A DNA stretch of 64,000 nt from Stichopus chloronotus (Eukaryota > Echinodermata > Holothuroidea > Aspidochirotida > Stichopodidae), in contig CM037850.1 in the NCBI GenBank assembly GCA_021234535.1, positions 744,001 to 808,000 on the forward strand, in the 5' to 3' direction. Every line of letters begins with the position of its first letter. The first letter of the stretch is position 1. The notes beneath the pieces are model-generated. The model did not search any database. It worked only from the letters and a program-made list of their open reading frames with translations, and had not been told where the DNA came from. Below, in pieces: positions 11,201 to 21,158 of this stretch. The position numbers and the translations under genes were made by a program.

Positions 11201-14200
11201 TCAAGAATATGTTGAGTATAACAACTTTATCATGTCTGATATATTTGCAGTGTGCCCTGATGGTTTCTATGCTCCGCCAGGGTGCGATAAGGCCAATACT
11301 ATCGATTGTCGGACCGGTTACCCGTCGGATGTGACTAACGGATGTGTTTGTGCCAATGGATTCGCTGGTTCGACGTGCAATACAGGTATGCCTGAGTACC
11401 GTTTATCCGATAAGGTACTCGTACATGGGTATTTACGAGACACCACATGGGTAAGCACATAGCCATGATTATTAAACGAACGGGGAGGGGGGGAGGGGGA
11501 TGATCGACCATAGTTAAAGGAGCATACAGAGCGAGTGTGACCAAGTGTGATGTTTCATTCAAGGGGATTTTAAAGAGAGCAAAAATTACTTGATTTAAGG
11601 AATAACTTTCACATTACCCAAAAGGAGCGCCACCAACGGCGGCGTGCTGCGCGAGATGGAATTTTTGGCACAAACACTTGCCAGATCGCAGACGCTAGTA
11701 CTTCGCAGGTCCACTTTCAATGTAACGAATTTATTCAGAGCATTTTTAAAGTGAGGGGGGACCAAATTACATGGTTATGCAGCCCTGTTTACAGGATTTT
11801 GCCAAGAGGGCTTGATTTAGAAACAAGGATTAAGGAGGAGAGGGATGAGGGCCCAAACGGTGCGCCATCATCGGTTGGAGCGGAGTGTACAACAAACAAA
11901 AAATCAAAGATGACCCGAAACGGCACTTCTCGGGTTTTCTAAGCTACATGGACTCAGCGTTGAAAGAACTCGTGTCTGCAATTTCTCAATTAATTAGAAA
12001 AATCAGCCTACGAAAAATGTTAATACATGTCAGATGGGTTGACAGGCACGGATCAAGGCATTGGAATGGAGAGGGTGGCTGAAAATAGAGAAAGCAGTGG
12101 TGCGGGAAATTGTGGCAGGAATACCTAACGGGAGCGGCACCATCAGTTGACTCAGAGCCCACGAACATTTTTTGTAGAATGAAATTATTGCTAAGAACGC
12201 CGGAATACATACTTCCCGTGCTGGGGTTACCTTGCACATATTCTATTTTTCGATCAAAACATTACCAATGGTAACTCCGTGGTAATAGGGTGTACCATAT
12301 CAAAGTGCTACCCCTCCCCCCTCCCCTCCCAGCATGAACTGCAAATCTCGTTTAACCGGCTTACACACGGTTGTGGAGATGAACAATCAAAGTTGCGGTG
12401 ATAAGTCCATGGGTTTCCTTAAAAAATTCTTGGTTTCGTGTCAATTTGTTTCTTTAGTTATTATTCAACTGTTTTACCCATGATGTGGTTACCTTCATGA
12501 ATGGCCTAGATGTTTAGCCTCGAAGTGTGACTTGAAGACTGAAAAAGATCCATAGTTGGATTTAACATTTTTCATAATTTTCTGCACATTCTTGTGGTTT
12601 TTTTTTTACAAATTTACAAAGTAATTATTTTACACACCCTCACGTAAAGTGTTCATGTTTATAATGTGTTCCTTTAAAACGATTTTTGTTTAACTCTATC
12701 AGTGCTTTTCAGAGGTGTGTAGTAAACTGTCACCAAGTCTCGGGGTGTTTTCAATAAGCGCTGTCCTGAAAATACGGGGTTCCGTAGCAGCTTCACCGTC
12801 TGTCAGCTGTAGATAATCTCTAATTTACAACTCCAATGTTGCATTCCATTTTGATGCTTCATGAAAACAATTACTCGCTTCTACAAACAAAGTTTGACCC
12901 TCGATTGTACACCGATGTTATGGTGACACTATACTGTGAGAAATGTTAGTGATACAGGTGCGGGAATATATTCATAATTAACGGTATGTGAGTATAACGA
13001 GAAACAAACACGGCATTTTGAGTTAACCTGTAAAACTGTAAATGTCATAAGGATGCCGGATGCGGAATCTTCCAGATCTAGTCGATAACAGGGCACAGGT
13101 GCATTGATGTGGGTGCCCGATTTGCAGGGGCCGAGGTCAGCCACGGTGGACCGAAAATAAAATTAAAATGTTTTGGGAGGAGGCAGGAGTTTCGCAGGAC
13201 TAAGGACAATGAGAGTCCCTAAGGACTGTCTAAGTGGAGTGACACTATGGACTGGAGTGTACAAGAAAACAAACTACCACATACACCGCCAGAGAGGACA
13301 TTATCCAAGCTGTACCCAGCCTGAACTAAGAAATTCATGTCTGAGATTTCTGAAATAATGTGAAAAAAATCAATCAGATCAAAACATATCAGGTGGGTTG
13401 AGATGGGACAAGAGTCACAACCTAAATTATATATCTTCTTTCATTTATTCTCGGAGCACTTATATTTGGGGCTGAACATATCTCTACAGCCCCCGCTTTT
13501 TTCTATGGATGCTGAGTCCCCTCCCCTGGGGGTTTCCTCGCTACTGGCCTAGGTGTTGTCAGACTATGGGGACACTCCTTAATTTTCTCCTTTTTAGAAA
13601 TGAAAAATCCGCTCTTAACAACCGTGTGTTATTTAATTTATTTGTGTCATATGAATACAGTTTATGGCGTAACAAAAGTAATTTTATATGTTATCTCCAA
13701 CTCCAGCTACAGAGGGTCAATTCAATATAAATGGAAGAAATGTATTGTTCAGTAACTTGGGTCTACACAGCACAGGACGTGGATCGTTAATGTGTACCGA
13801 AGATGCCGGCTGCACGTGTACGCCAGGCTGGAAAGGAATTCGCTGTGATGAAGGTAATTACCATTATCTTCAACGTAAAGAAATAAGTTAGGCTGAAACT
13901 AATGATACAGAAGACGTTATTCACGTGATGTCATTGCGTTTCAAATTTGACACACCGGCCGTCACTGCAGATCCGCAGAAGATGTGTTATCGATATGTAT
14001 CACTGACCTATATTATTGATCCTCTAGAGGAAATCATAAGCTTTAGCTGGAAAAAAATTCAAAATAACAAAATAGCATTCGCAGGTGAATGTGCTGGGGA
14101 AACGTAATCTTACGGTGAGTATAATAACTGTGTTCACGCAAGTTTTTGATCCTCTAAAATGTAACTAAAACTGTTCCTAAACTGTGACTAAAAAGAACTA

Positions 14201-14477
14201 AAAGTTCAATTTTCCCCCTCCTCGTATGATGCGTTAATAGGACGATAAAGTACATCCATTCGATAATGGTTATTTGATTTGGCTTTAATAATACAATAAT
14301 ATTAATACAATATATTTGTTATTTATATATATTTGTATTTTGTACATTTAAATTATTTATTTATTTGTTATTTTGGATATTTATTCTTTTCATTTATTAC
14401 AGCTTGTGATTCTCTGTCCTTTGGTCCAGATTGTACTGAGCGCTGTGCTGGAGGCACGCCCTGCAATCGATTCACCG
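5154..14477 (+). CDS. Tie-like receptor ectodomain gene (partial or truncated)
   Basis: Seven exons join in phase: 5154-5211, 6207-6482, 8499-8648, 10094-10369, 11251-11385, 13707-13853 and 14403-14477, about 372 residues. All internal junctions are phase 1, as is usual for shuffled extracellular modules. The order is signal peptide, an Ig-like region over exons 2-3, a second Ig-like domain in exon 4 with the F-strand motif CQAGVYEA, then three Cys-rich EGF/laminin-like segments. The segments GCTCTPGWKGIRCDE and FGPDCTERC closely follow the known Tie1/Tie2 pattern (GCSCATGWKGLQCNE, YGPDCKLRC). Tie receptors bind angiopoietin-type ligands at the cell surface through a kinase. Here no third Ig, FNIII, transmembrane or kinase exon was found before the opposite-strand gene begins near 21 kb. 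If the last donor is not used, the frame stops four codons later (TAG at 14485-14487). The gene may therefore encode a secreted decoy, be a truncated paralogue, or continue in exons I could not see. Confidence 0.65.
6207..6482 (+). CDS. Tie-like exon 2: N-terminal Ig-like region
   Basis: 92 codons, phase 1-1, following the acceptor CTTCGTGGAAG and ending before GTAACC. It contains the B-strand-like segment FNTIEILCIEG and a second Cys in VTCGSRDNPEIY, as expected for the first half of an Ig fold resembling Tie Ig1. A 16-base C tract followed by (AC)n lies 25 bases into the next intron. Confidence 0.6.
6742..6870. repeat. Divergent minisatellite with GGAGGTAAG units
   Basis: Three to four imperfect copies of a unit of roughly 32 bp built around GGAGGTAAGCCTGT and GAGGCTGGAG. 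It lies in intron 2 of the Tie-like gene and is clearly the same family as the block at 7865-8125. Confidence 0.6.
7081..7296. mobile_element. Palindromic MITE / foldback element
   Basis: The ends GGCCCGGAAGGGACATTTCG (7081-7100) and the inverted complement at 7275-7296 match with one difference over 22 bases. The interior is built of repeats of ATTTCGATATTTCGA and itself contains an inverted arm (TTTCGAAAC, ACTTTTTAGTTTCGA against TCGAAACTAAAAAGT). The whole 216 bp could fold into one long stem. There is no coding capacity. It sits in intron 2 of the Tie-like gene. Confidence 0.8.
7865..8125. repeat. Minisatellite of GAGGTAAGCCTGTTAACGAGG units
   Basis: About eight imperfect units of roughly 32-35 bp alternating GAGGTAAGCCTGTTAACGAG-type and GAGTTACGCCTTTATATGAG-type half-units. 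Several units contain GAGGTAAGT-like strings that match the consensus 5' splice site. Confidence 0.7.
8499..8648 (+). CDS. Tie-like exon 3: second half of first Ig-like region
   Basis: 50 codons, phase 1-1. The chosen acceptor (AATCACAG) keeps the phase, while the more upstream TAG acceptor at 8486-8488 would put the frame out of phase. The peptide SSVVEYLNVTLTRPKEIG followed by GAIFGVHFCD has the F-strand pattern of an Ig domain with the Cys two residues later than usual. It ends at a GTGAGT donor. Confidence 0.55.
10094..10369 (+). CDS. Tie-like exon 4: second Ig-like domain
   Basis: 92 codons, phase 1-1, after a good TTTTCTTACAG acceptor and before GTATGAGT. Features in order: VGDSLRLCVES (B strand with Cys), GPIEWAFNGK (C strand with Trp), SPCIRIN, ETCQAGVYEAYR (F-strand motif) and AFFDVKVRG (G strand). 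This corresponds to Ig2 of Tie receptors, which directly precedes the EGF modules, as here. Extra cysteines (RRICGR) suggest an additional disulfide. Confidence 0.7.
10560..10930. repeat. Ancient tandem repeat around GTCCAATCAGAGCACTA
   Basis: Four to five strongly diverged copies with a spacing near 100 bp, recognisable by TTCCGTCCAATAAGAGCACTA-like strings at about 10670, 10780 and 10890, and by CATTCGACATA/AATTCGACAAG between them. Intron 4 of the Tie-like gene. Confidence 0.4.
11251..11385 (+). CDS. Tie-like exon 5: EGF-like module 1
   Basis: 45 codons, phase 1-1, after ATATTTGCAG and before GTATGC. It reads VCPDGFYAPPGCDKAN then NGCVCANGFAGSTCNT, with the C-x-C-x(7)-C spacing of an EGF/laminin-EGF C-terminal half. 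This matches the position of the first EGF module after Ig2 in Tie receptors. Confidence 0.75.
13707..13853 (+). CDS. Tie-like exon 6: EGF-like module 2
   Basis: 49 codons, phase 1-1. It contains GSLMCTEDAGCTCTPGWKG then IRCDE, the clearest Tie signature in the gene. Two acceptors six bases apart (CTCCAG and CTACAG) are both in phase, so isoforms differing by two residues are possible. The donor is GTAATT. Confidence 0.75.
14403..14477 (+). CDS. Tie-like exon 7: EGF-like module 3 (partial)
   Basis: 25 codons, phase 1-1, after TTTATTACAG. It reads ACDSLSFGPDCTERC then AGGTPCNRFTG, matching the start of the third Tie EGF module. The donor is a weak GTCAGG. Without it the frame ends at TAG 14485-14487. 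The remainder of the module (expected Cys-x-Cys-x-x-Gly-Trp) was not found downstream. Confidence 0.65.
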
Positions 14478-15724
14478 GTCAGGCATAGAAGATGGAGGAA
14501 CAGAATCGAAACGCGAATCAATTTTGTTTTACAAAGAGGAAGCTGGAAGAGAGATGACGCCCTAGTATGACGTCATACCTTAGACATAAGATTATTTTTA
14601 CTTAGTATACGGTATTTGTAACTTGCACGGCGGAGTTACGGCCCAATCCAAACCTCTCCTTCTTGATAAGTGCAAATGCCTCTTTTCATTTCCAATGTAT
14701 CATGATTGTACAACTGGTTTCCTATCAACTATAAATAGTCTGCACAAACATCACTAAACTAATTGTTTAACAGCTGGTTAAACCTACTGAAGCATTCAAC
14801 GTGAAGGCAGTGTACGACACCAGCACAATATTACAATTGATAATTCTATCGAATACACAAGATTAATCAGGCACAATCCAATGCATCAATGGAAGCAACT
14901 TAAAAAGATACAATCGACAAAGAAAAAAAAAGAGAGGTATGATAATTGAACACAGACCTTCATGGGAAAAAAAGAACAAACTGTAGCAATATTGTAGAGA
15001 TTAAAATGACTAAGTAGCTACAGTTGTAGGTGTGCACCTTTGTTATAAACTGATAAACTGACGAAGTACTGCAATCACGGTCTACAGTGTGTGGTACGTC
15101 TAAATGTTATGCGCCAGTACCGCTGTTTGGGGCACCACAAATAGATACAGATATAGATGCGATTGAAGGCTTAGTCGTTGTACTACCTTTAGAACGTGGC
15201 ATCGAAAAATACATTCACTTTACAATGGTTAATGTATAGTTCGAATTACAGCCGTCGAAATCATGTAACAATGTGTCTTATGTATCTGAAATTTATCAGT
15301 GGCAATAGAGTTCACTAAATTTGTACCAACCATTGAAGTGAGGGGGGGGGGGGAGGATGGTACAGTCTAATGACGTCATTCACTCAGCTGTTATGTAGTT
15401 TGGTTAATTCCTGATAGATAGACTTATAATGGGACACGCACTTTGCACGGTTGCATGCATGTACCAATTTTTGATGACTTTCTTTAGATTATCATACAAA
15501 TATACACGTCACAATACAGTTCGAGTTACACTATCTTGACCTGTACGGTAATTATGTTACCTTAGACCCACTTTTTGAAATGGGATGTAATCCAGTCCTT
15601 TTCAGGTGTCTGTATTTGTTCATGAGTAATTAATACAGATAACATGCCCGCTGCTTTTTTCTTTATGCCATGACTGATGTAGTTGTCTAGTTTTGGCAGG
15701 CAAATAGTATGGAATATTTAAGTG

Positions 15725-15950
15725 AAATTTTGAAATGGATTATGACTAATACTTATTAAATGGAAGCAGATTGAAACTTAGAAATGGATTTTGACTAATA
15801 TTTGTTACTAATGGTGGCTTAAATTTTGAAATTCATTATCATGACTGATGTTATATAAATTGAGGGTAATTTTAATCTGAAAATGTATTATGATTAATGT
15901 TCACTAAATTCATGGTGATTTGAAGTTTGAAATCAATTGAAATCGATAAT
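15725..15950. repeat. Diverged about 62-bp tandem repeat, four copies
   Basis: Copies carry TGAAATGGATTATGACTAAT-like starts at roughly 15732, 15781, 15830 and 15880, each followed by TTACTAA and a TTGAAATT-type string. AT-rich, no coding function. Confidence 0.5.
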
Positions 15951-16084
15951 TTGTAATGCGTCCTTTCTTTTTTCAAAGTACTTTTTATAGTTATCTTAAA
16001 TGTTGCTGAAAAATAGTCATTTCACTTACAAAAGTCCCTCTGCGTTAAAATATGACAAAGAAAAAGATGTCATACCGATAATGT

Positions 16085-16330
16085 TGTCCTTATCTCCAAC
16101 AACATTATCAACATCATCAACAACATTCTTGAAAACAACATCAACAACATCATCCTCTTGTATTTTCAACAGTGCTACCAATCACAAAAAATTATGATAA
16201 TCAACGACGCCATCATCAACACTAAACAACAACACATGATTATCAACATTTAACACCAAGTAACACCTCACTATCAACACCAAAATAACTCATCATACAT
16301 CAACATCGTTGTGCACCCAAAAATACACAT
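16085..16330. repeat. AAC/ATC-rich simple-sequence tract
   Basis: Interrupted runs of CAACATCATCAAC-type triplets over about 245 bp. The Thr/Ser-rich open frame on the plus strand is a by-product of the triplet repetition. Confidence 0.7.
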
Positions 16331-19300
16331 CAGGTAAAGACTTTTTTGTGACAGATTGTACAGACTACATTGTCACCGACAGGCAACAACATTAACAGCT
16401 TGTTGATACAATAACAGCATGTTATTTTAATTACATCCTCGATTTGTACCGCTGCAGCACTTTATGTAAATAAATTCTATATTTAGGAATGGTCCCTCCT
16501 CCCACCACCTCACCTTACCAGCTCTCAAAAATGTCAACCTTCATGTGACCATGGTACTGTTTAACATCACCTGAAAGGCACAAACCTCTCTCAATAGTTC
16601 ACATGCATAACAATGTCCGGTTTTCTGATACCATACCGAGACTTGTTTTGATAACGATGGAAATATGCAAATGATGACACATGTGCCAACACCACTATCA
16701 TAAATGAAAGAGAAAAACAGCCATAAAGAGAAATAATTTCTATTGTATTTACAGTACATAATAACAAGGAGAGTTGCACTCCCTCATAAAATAGATATCA
16801 ACAAAGACGATTTCATTCCAAGCAACGGGCATTGTTTTCTATACATTTTCAGGGATGTGGCACTTTTGGTTTGGTGGTACACTACATCCACCATTGTTGA
16901 AGACTGTCATCCCATTTTGAGGGATGCATTTGCCCTTAAAGGCAACCCCCCCCCCCCCCTTAGATCTGCACTTGCTTTCAAACACGAATAACATTGAAGC
17001 AGAAGTGTAACCAGCTAAACACCATTCATGCTTCCTCGTTACAACTATGGGACCGCGGTCGTGCTTATACCACTGAAATAACAGTCGTGGTTATCTTTAA
17101 TATTTGTAATATGTAAAATATTTCATCTGACAGCTTTTTGAGGAAATTCCGATCGTCTTATTTCCATTTACAGTGATAGTTTGAGTTTACACTTTCCTCG
17201 CAGCAACTATGGTGAGCTAGTATATGTACACATCTTTCTATTTGTCTCTCCCATCTCTATGTCTCTCAAGTTGTCGTTTCGTATTCCCGATAGAGACGTA
17301 ACTGGAACTGGAGACGTACACATAATCCAGAAATACTTCTCTTCGTGTGAAATGCCACGTTGAATACACATAGCTTTTCACTCCAGTAGAAGGTTGTCCT
17401 AGGGTTAGAGAGGAACAACAATTTAGATGCAACACAATCAATCTTACATATTGACTGAACACGACGGAAAATACACCATCGAAGTTAAACTGTTCGCTCT
17501 AAGAAAACAGTTTTCATGATTTGCAAATAGTCCTCCCTGCTGGACAGAATGTTCCCTATTTCGTAAGTAATTCCTGTAGACTTTTCACAAAAGCGAAGGG
17601 TTTTCAAGCACAGAATAAATAAAGAATTCTTTGTTTTTCTGAGAATGTTGACTTACATCAGAATATTTGGAGTCATTTTGCCCTACCTTTGTGAATTCAA
17701 TTTTATCAACAGTAAATTGAATGAACGTATTCACTCCTTTCTACCCTACACATTTACGTTTTCAGCACAAGATTTCTGAAGACCTCATTCACTAATGTTT
17801 TCTGTATAGTTTGATAATGTAATGTTGGCGTAGTTACCGTGGTCAATTATAGCGCATTAGGCTTGGTTACTTATTTTTTTTTTGTTGGATGTTGTGCAAG
17901 AGTGCATGGCCACAGGTCCACATTAAGTTATAATGAAACTAAAGATATCCTGATAATCCCTACAATAGTTTGCTATGCAAAACAATTATTAATTGTGTCT
18001 TTGATTCATGCTTTACATGCCTGTATGTTTGGCTGTAAACATGAATGAGGAAACTTAACCTGCAAAGTATGCATTTGCAGTCCTTTTATCAATATGATAT
18101 AGACGTTTTACATTATTAAGTTACAAAAATTTCCATGAAAAAAAAGAGAACCGGTATGATAGGACACGTAAAAGAAAAACGATTGCTTCTGGTCTTTCGA
18201 CTCACTTTAGTTGGCATAAAGTTGTATGCCTGAAAGACCCGAGGGAAAATATCTGCAGCATGCAACTGCAAGGTTTTCAATCAGGTCATTTCTCTTTCAA
18301 CATGTATTTCACGATTACTTTGAATGTTTCAAGTTTTTTTGTTATTTTAGGATGATTTTAATATCATCTTCGAATTTTGCGATATTACCCATTTTTTTAT
18401 TTCTACTTTTTTTACCTCCCTTCAATGAAGCCATCAAAACAAATTGAAATTCGCTATTAACGAGTTTTGCAAAGTAAAAACAAAAGTGTGATAGTTCACA
18501 CGGACGTATGGGTTCTATCTTCTCAAACTTGCTCATATCTGTCACTTTCTATTAGCCTGTCTCTTCGGTGGTTTTTTTTTTCCCTTTTTTTTCATCCTTA
18601 AGATGACATCCAATATTACTGAAAGTAATTCACGAGATGCAACGTACCAAAGCTGGAATATGAGTTGAAAGTTTGTCATACTTTGCCACTGAAATTCAAA
18701 TATGTTATAGCCACAATAAAAGCATTGTTTCAGCCCCACTTTTGCCACATATATGAATATTCATATCCATTCAGATTGGTCTGTTTGATATCGAATAACA
18801 ATTATTGACGGTTAGGCTTTCTTGGAGAGTCTGAATTTGATATTGACAACAAAAATGTCGAGACTCCTTTTATATTCAAATATCGTCAAGATGAATGCAT
18901 AGTTCTCTCAGAGATTTTGTGACAGGAAAGCGTTTTCTCTACCTTCTCTTGCCTGAAACACTGACGAAGAATATAAATGGATTACTAGGCGACTGCCAGT
19001 ACAACTCATATTTCAGCTTAAAAATATTCGCTGCCAAACTTCGTTATGAAAATTTAATCAGCTCAATTTGTTTCGTTGCCTGGAGAGGGGGGGGGGTGGT
19101 AGGTGGGTGATACGCTGATGATAATATCAAATGTCTTTACACTTACCAGTAAATGAGTCTCACCGAGCATGTTCTGAAAATAAGAAGAAACAAATCGCGA
19201 AATCAAGAATTTGTGATTCACTTTTGATGACTTTTAAGTTTGTCCATCTGCTTAGACTAAGGTAAAATCGGGCGTCAGCGAAGCTGGAGGGAATCATGTC

Positions 19301-21019
19301 CCTCTAGAATGATTGGGGAAGTGAAGAACTGTAATGAAAACCAGTATCCACCTTTATCACTTTAAGTTGCTTATACAAAGGGAGAGGAGGTGGGCTTTAA
19401 ATATCCCCTTATGCAAACATATACGGATAGTTCACATGACGTAGAGATTGATGGAAATTGAATATGTCGACGGCGATTCGAACAGAAACACCAAACTAAT
19501 TTAATTGATCTCATAATCTGTATACATTTTAAAAAGTAAGACTTTGTTCCTCAAACCGTAGTTCATGGAATATGGAATCACGATAAGGTAGAGCAGTTGA
19601 TATATCATGGAGATACCTCATCGTTGACGAGATACATTAAAATTCTACACACCCTGCGTTAAGGTGAGGTACCATCAGGGAATACAGCTACTGTGTATCC
19701 ACATTGTAATGCATAATGTGATCAGTAAACAAATTGCAAGTCTAAGCGTAAAACTTAACAGAAAATCGCTCTAAAAAGAACTAACGGTACGTCTATATGC
19801 CATGAATTACTTAAGTGTCAACTACGCAGTGAGTGAAAGTTCGGAAATTCTATTCTGTTTTCGTCGTTTTCATTTAAACGCTAAAAAAACACTAAATGTT
19901 GAAATAAATAAATTGAAAGGAAAAATCCACTTACACGTTTGGCTTTTCCTTCCTTTTGTTTCTTTAAAACATGATACAAAAATTCAGATGAGAAAGAGAG
20001 AAAATAATGGAGCGTAGTAATTAAAAAGTTAGTTGTTTTTACCTTTACTTAAAGCTATAACCCATCAACACAAGTTAATTATCGAGTTTTCACGTAACCT
20101 TCACTTTAATAAACTTACACATGATGTAGGAAATGCTTCAACTTCTTCCATAATATGAACAGCTTAATTCATTTAAAATTTGTTTTTATTTTTCCAGACC
20201 TGTTTATTGTGTACCCAAATTTCTATTGAAAAAATCATCATTCACATAAAAACATGAAAATCAGGGAAAGGTCTTTTGTTGTTTAACGCGGTTTTCGTGT
20301 TTCATGTTGTTATTCTTTTCACCATATTTTTGTGTTTTTTCTGATCTCTTACCAATTTCATTTTCTGTTTAGCGTATTAGAGCAACAAAGGGTCATGAAT
20401 TATTCATGTACTTTCTGAGATTCAAATCATTAAATTACTAGCATCTTTGTTAACTACTGAGCATGCGTATGGCAAAGTGAGGTACATCTACATCGGGAAT
20501 CATTGGCTCAGTATTGGTTACACTATATGGTGAAAGCCAAATCATGAGTTTTTAGGATTGCTAATTCCACAGTGAATATATCCATCAACCAAGAATGCAA
20601 GACGTTGAATCGTATGTTTTGGGAGAAACAAATACAACTGATGTTATAAGGTACACATTGCGGCACATGAACCGGACTAAAATAAAACGATACGGTCTAC
20701 CGGCATGATCTTTGGCTCTTGGTGAAGGTATTTTCTTTTATTTAAATTGAATATTTACTCTAATAGGTAACTGCATTACCTGATATTGACTAACTCCATA
20801 CAATATCAATCACAATAGTACTATTTCGGTAAAATCAACCCGTAGGGTAAGTGTAAGATACCACATTTTGACAGTACTGAAAAAAACATCCATTTTTATA
20901 TTGCCACTGTTGTTTGCGTCTTCCGTTATTAGGACCTGATATGAGTATGAATGCGTGGCGCTATTTACATTTTGTCTAATGTTAAAGGGATTGACTAAGT
21001 GTGCCTTCCAAACACTTAC

Positions 21020-21158
21020 CAACCACTTCCCTTCTTGAAGGTCCAGTATGTACCATTTCTTGCCGTTTATACACAAAAATACTGCAAAGAAGGGAATTGA
21101 GTATGGATTAATTCTCGTCATAGGGAGCAACATAGACTCAAGTCGTCCAGTGGAAAAC
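21020..21158 (-). CDS. NACHT gene exon 7: C-terminal segment of unknown fold
   Basis: Enters in phase 2, completing the Trp codon begun by the preceding exon, after GGCATGCAG, and leaves at a perfect GTAAGT donor. The peptide includes FSTGRLESMLLPMTRINPYS and INGKKWYILDLQEGKWL, alternating hydrophobic and aromatic residues that suggest beta-strands. The frame stays open for 70 further codons past the donor (stop at 20810), so this could instead be the terminal exon with no splicing. No family recognised. Confidence 0.5.

Larger units (their letters stand above)
14478..20800. other. Non-coding interval between Tie-like and NACHT genes
   Basis: No kinase, FNIII or transmembrane exon was recognised on the plus strand and no exon on the minus strand. 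It holds a degenerate about 62-bp tandem repeat, an AAC/ATC-rich block and G/C homopolymers near 15343, 16950 and 19086. Confidence 0.5.

Noticed and set aside
15087..15238. Open stretch after CTACAG starting VCGTSKCYAPVP as a next Tie-like exon
   Set aside because: The phase fits, but the sequence lacks the expected EGF or FNIII pattern and has no donor before the stop.
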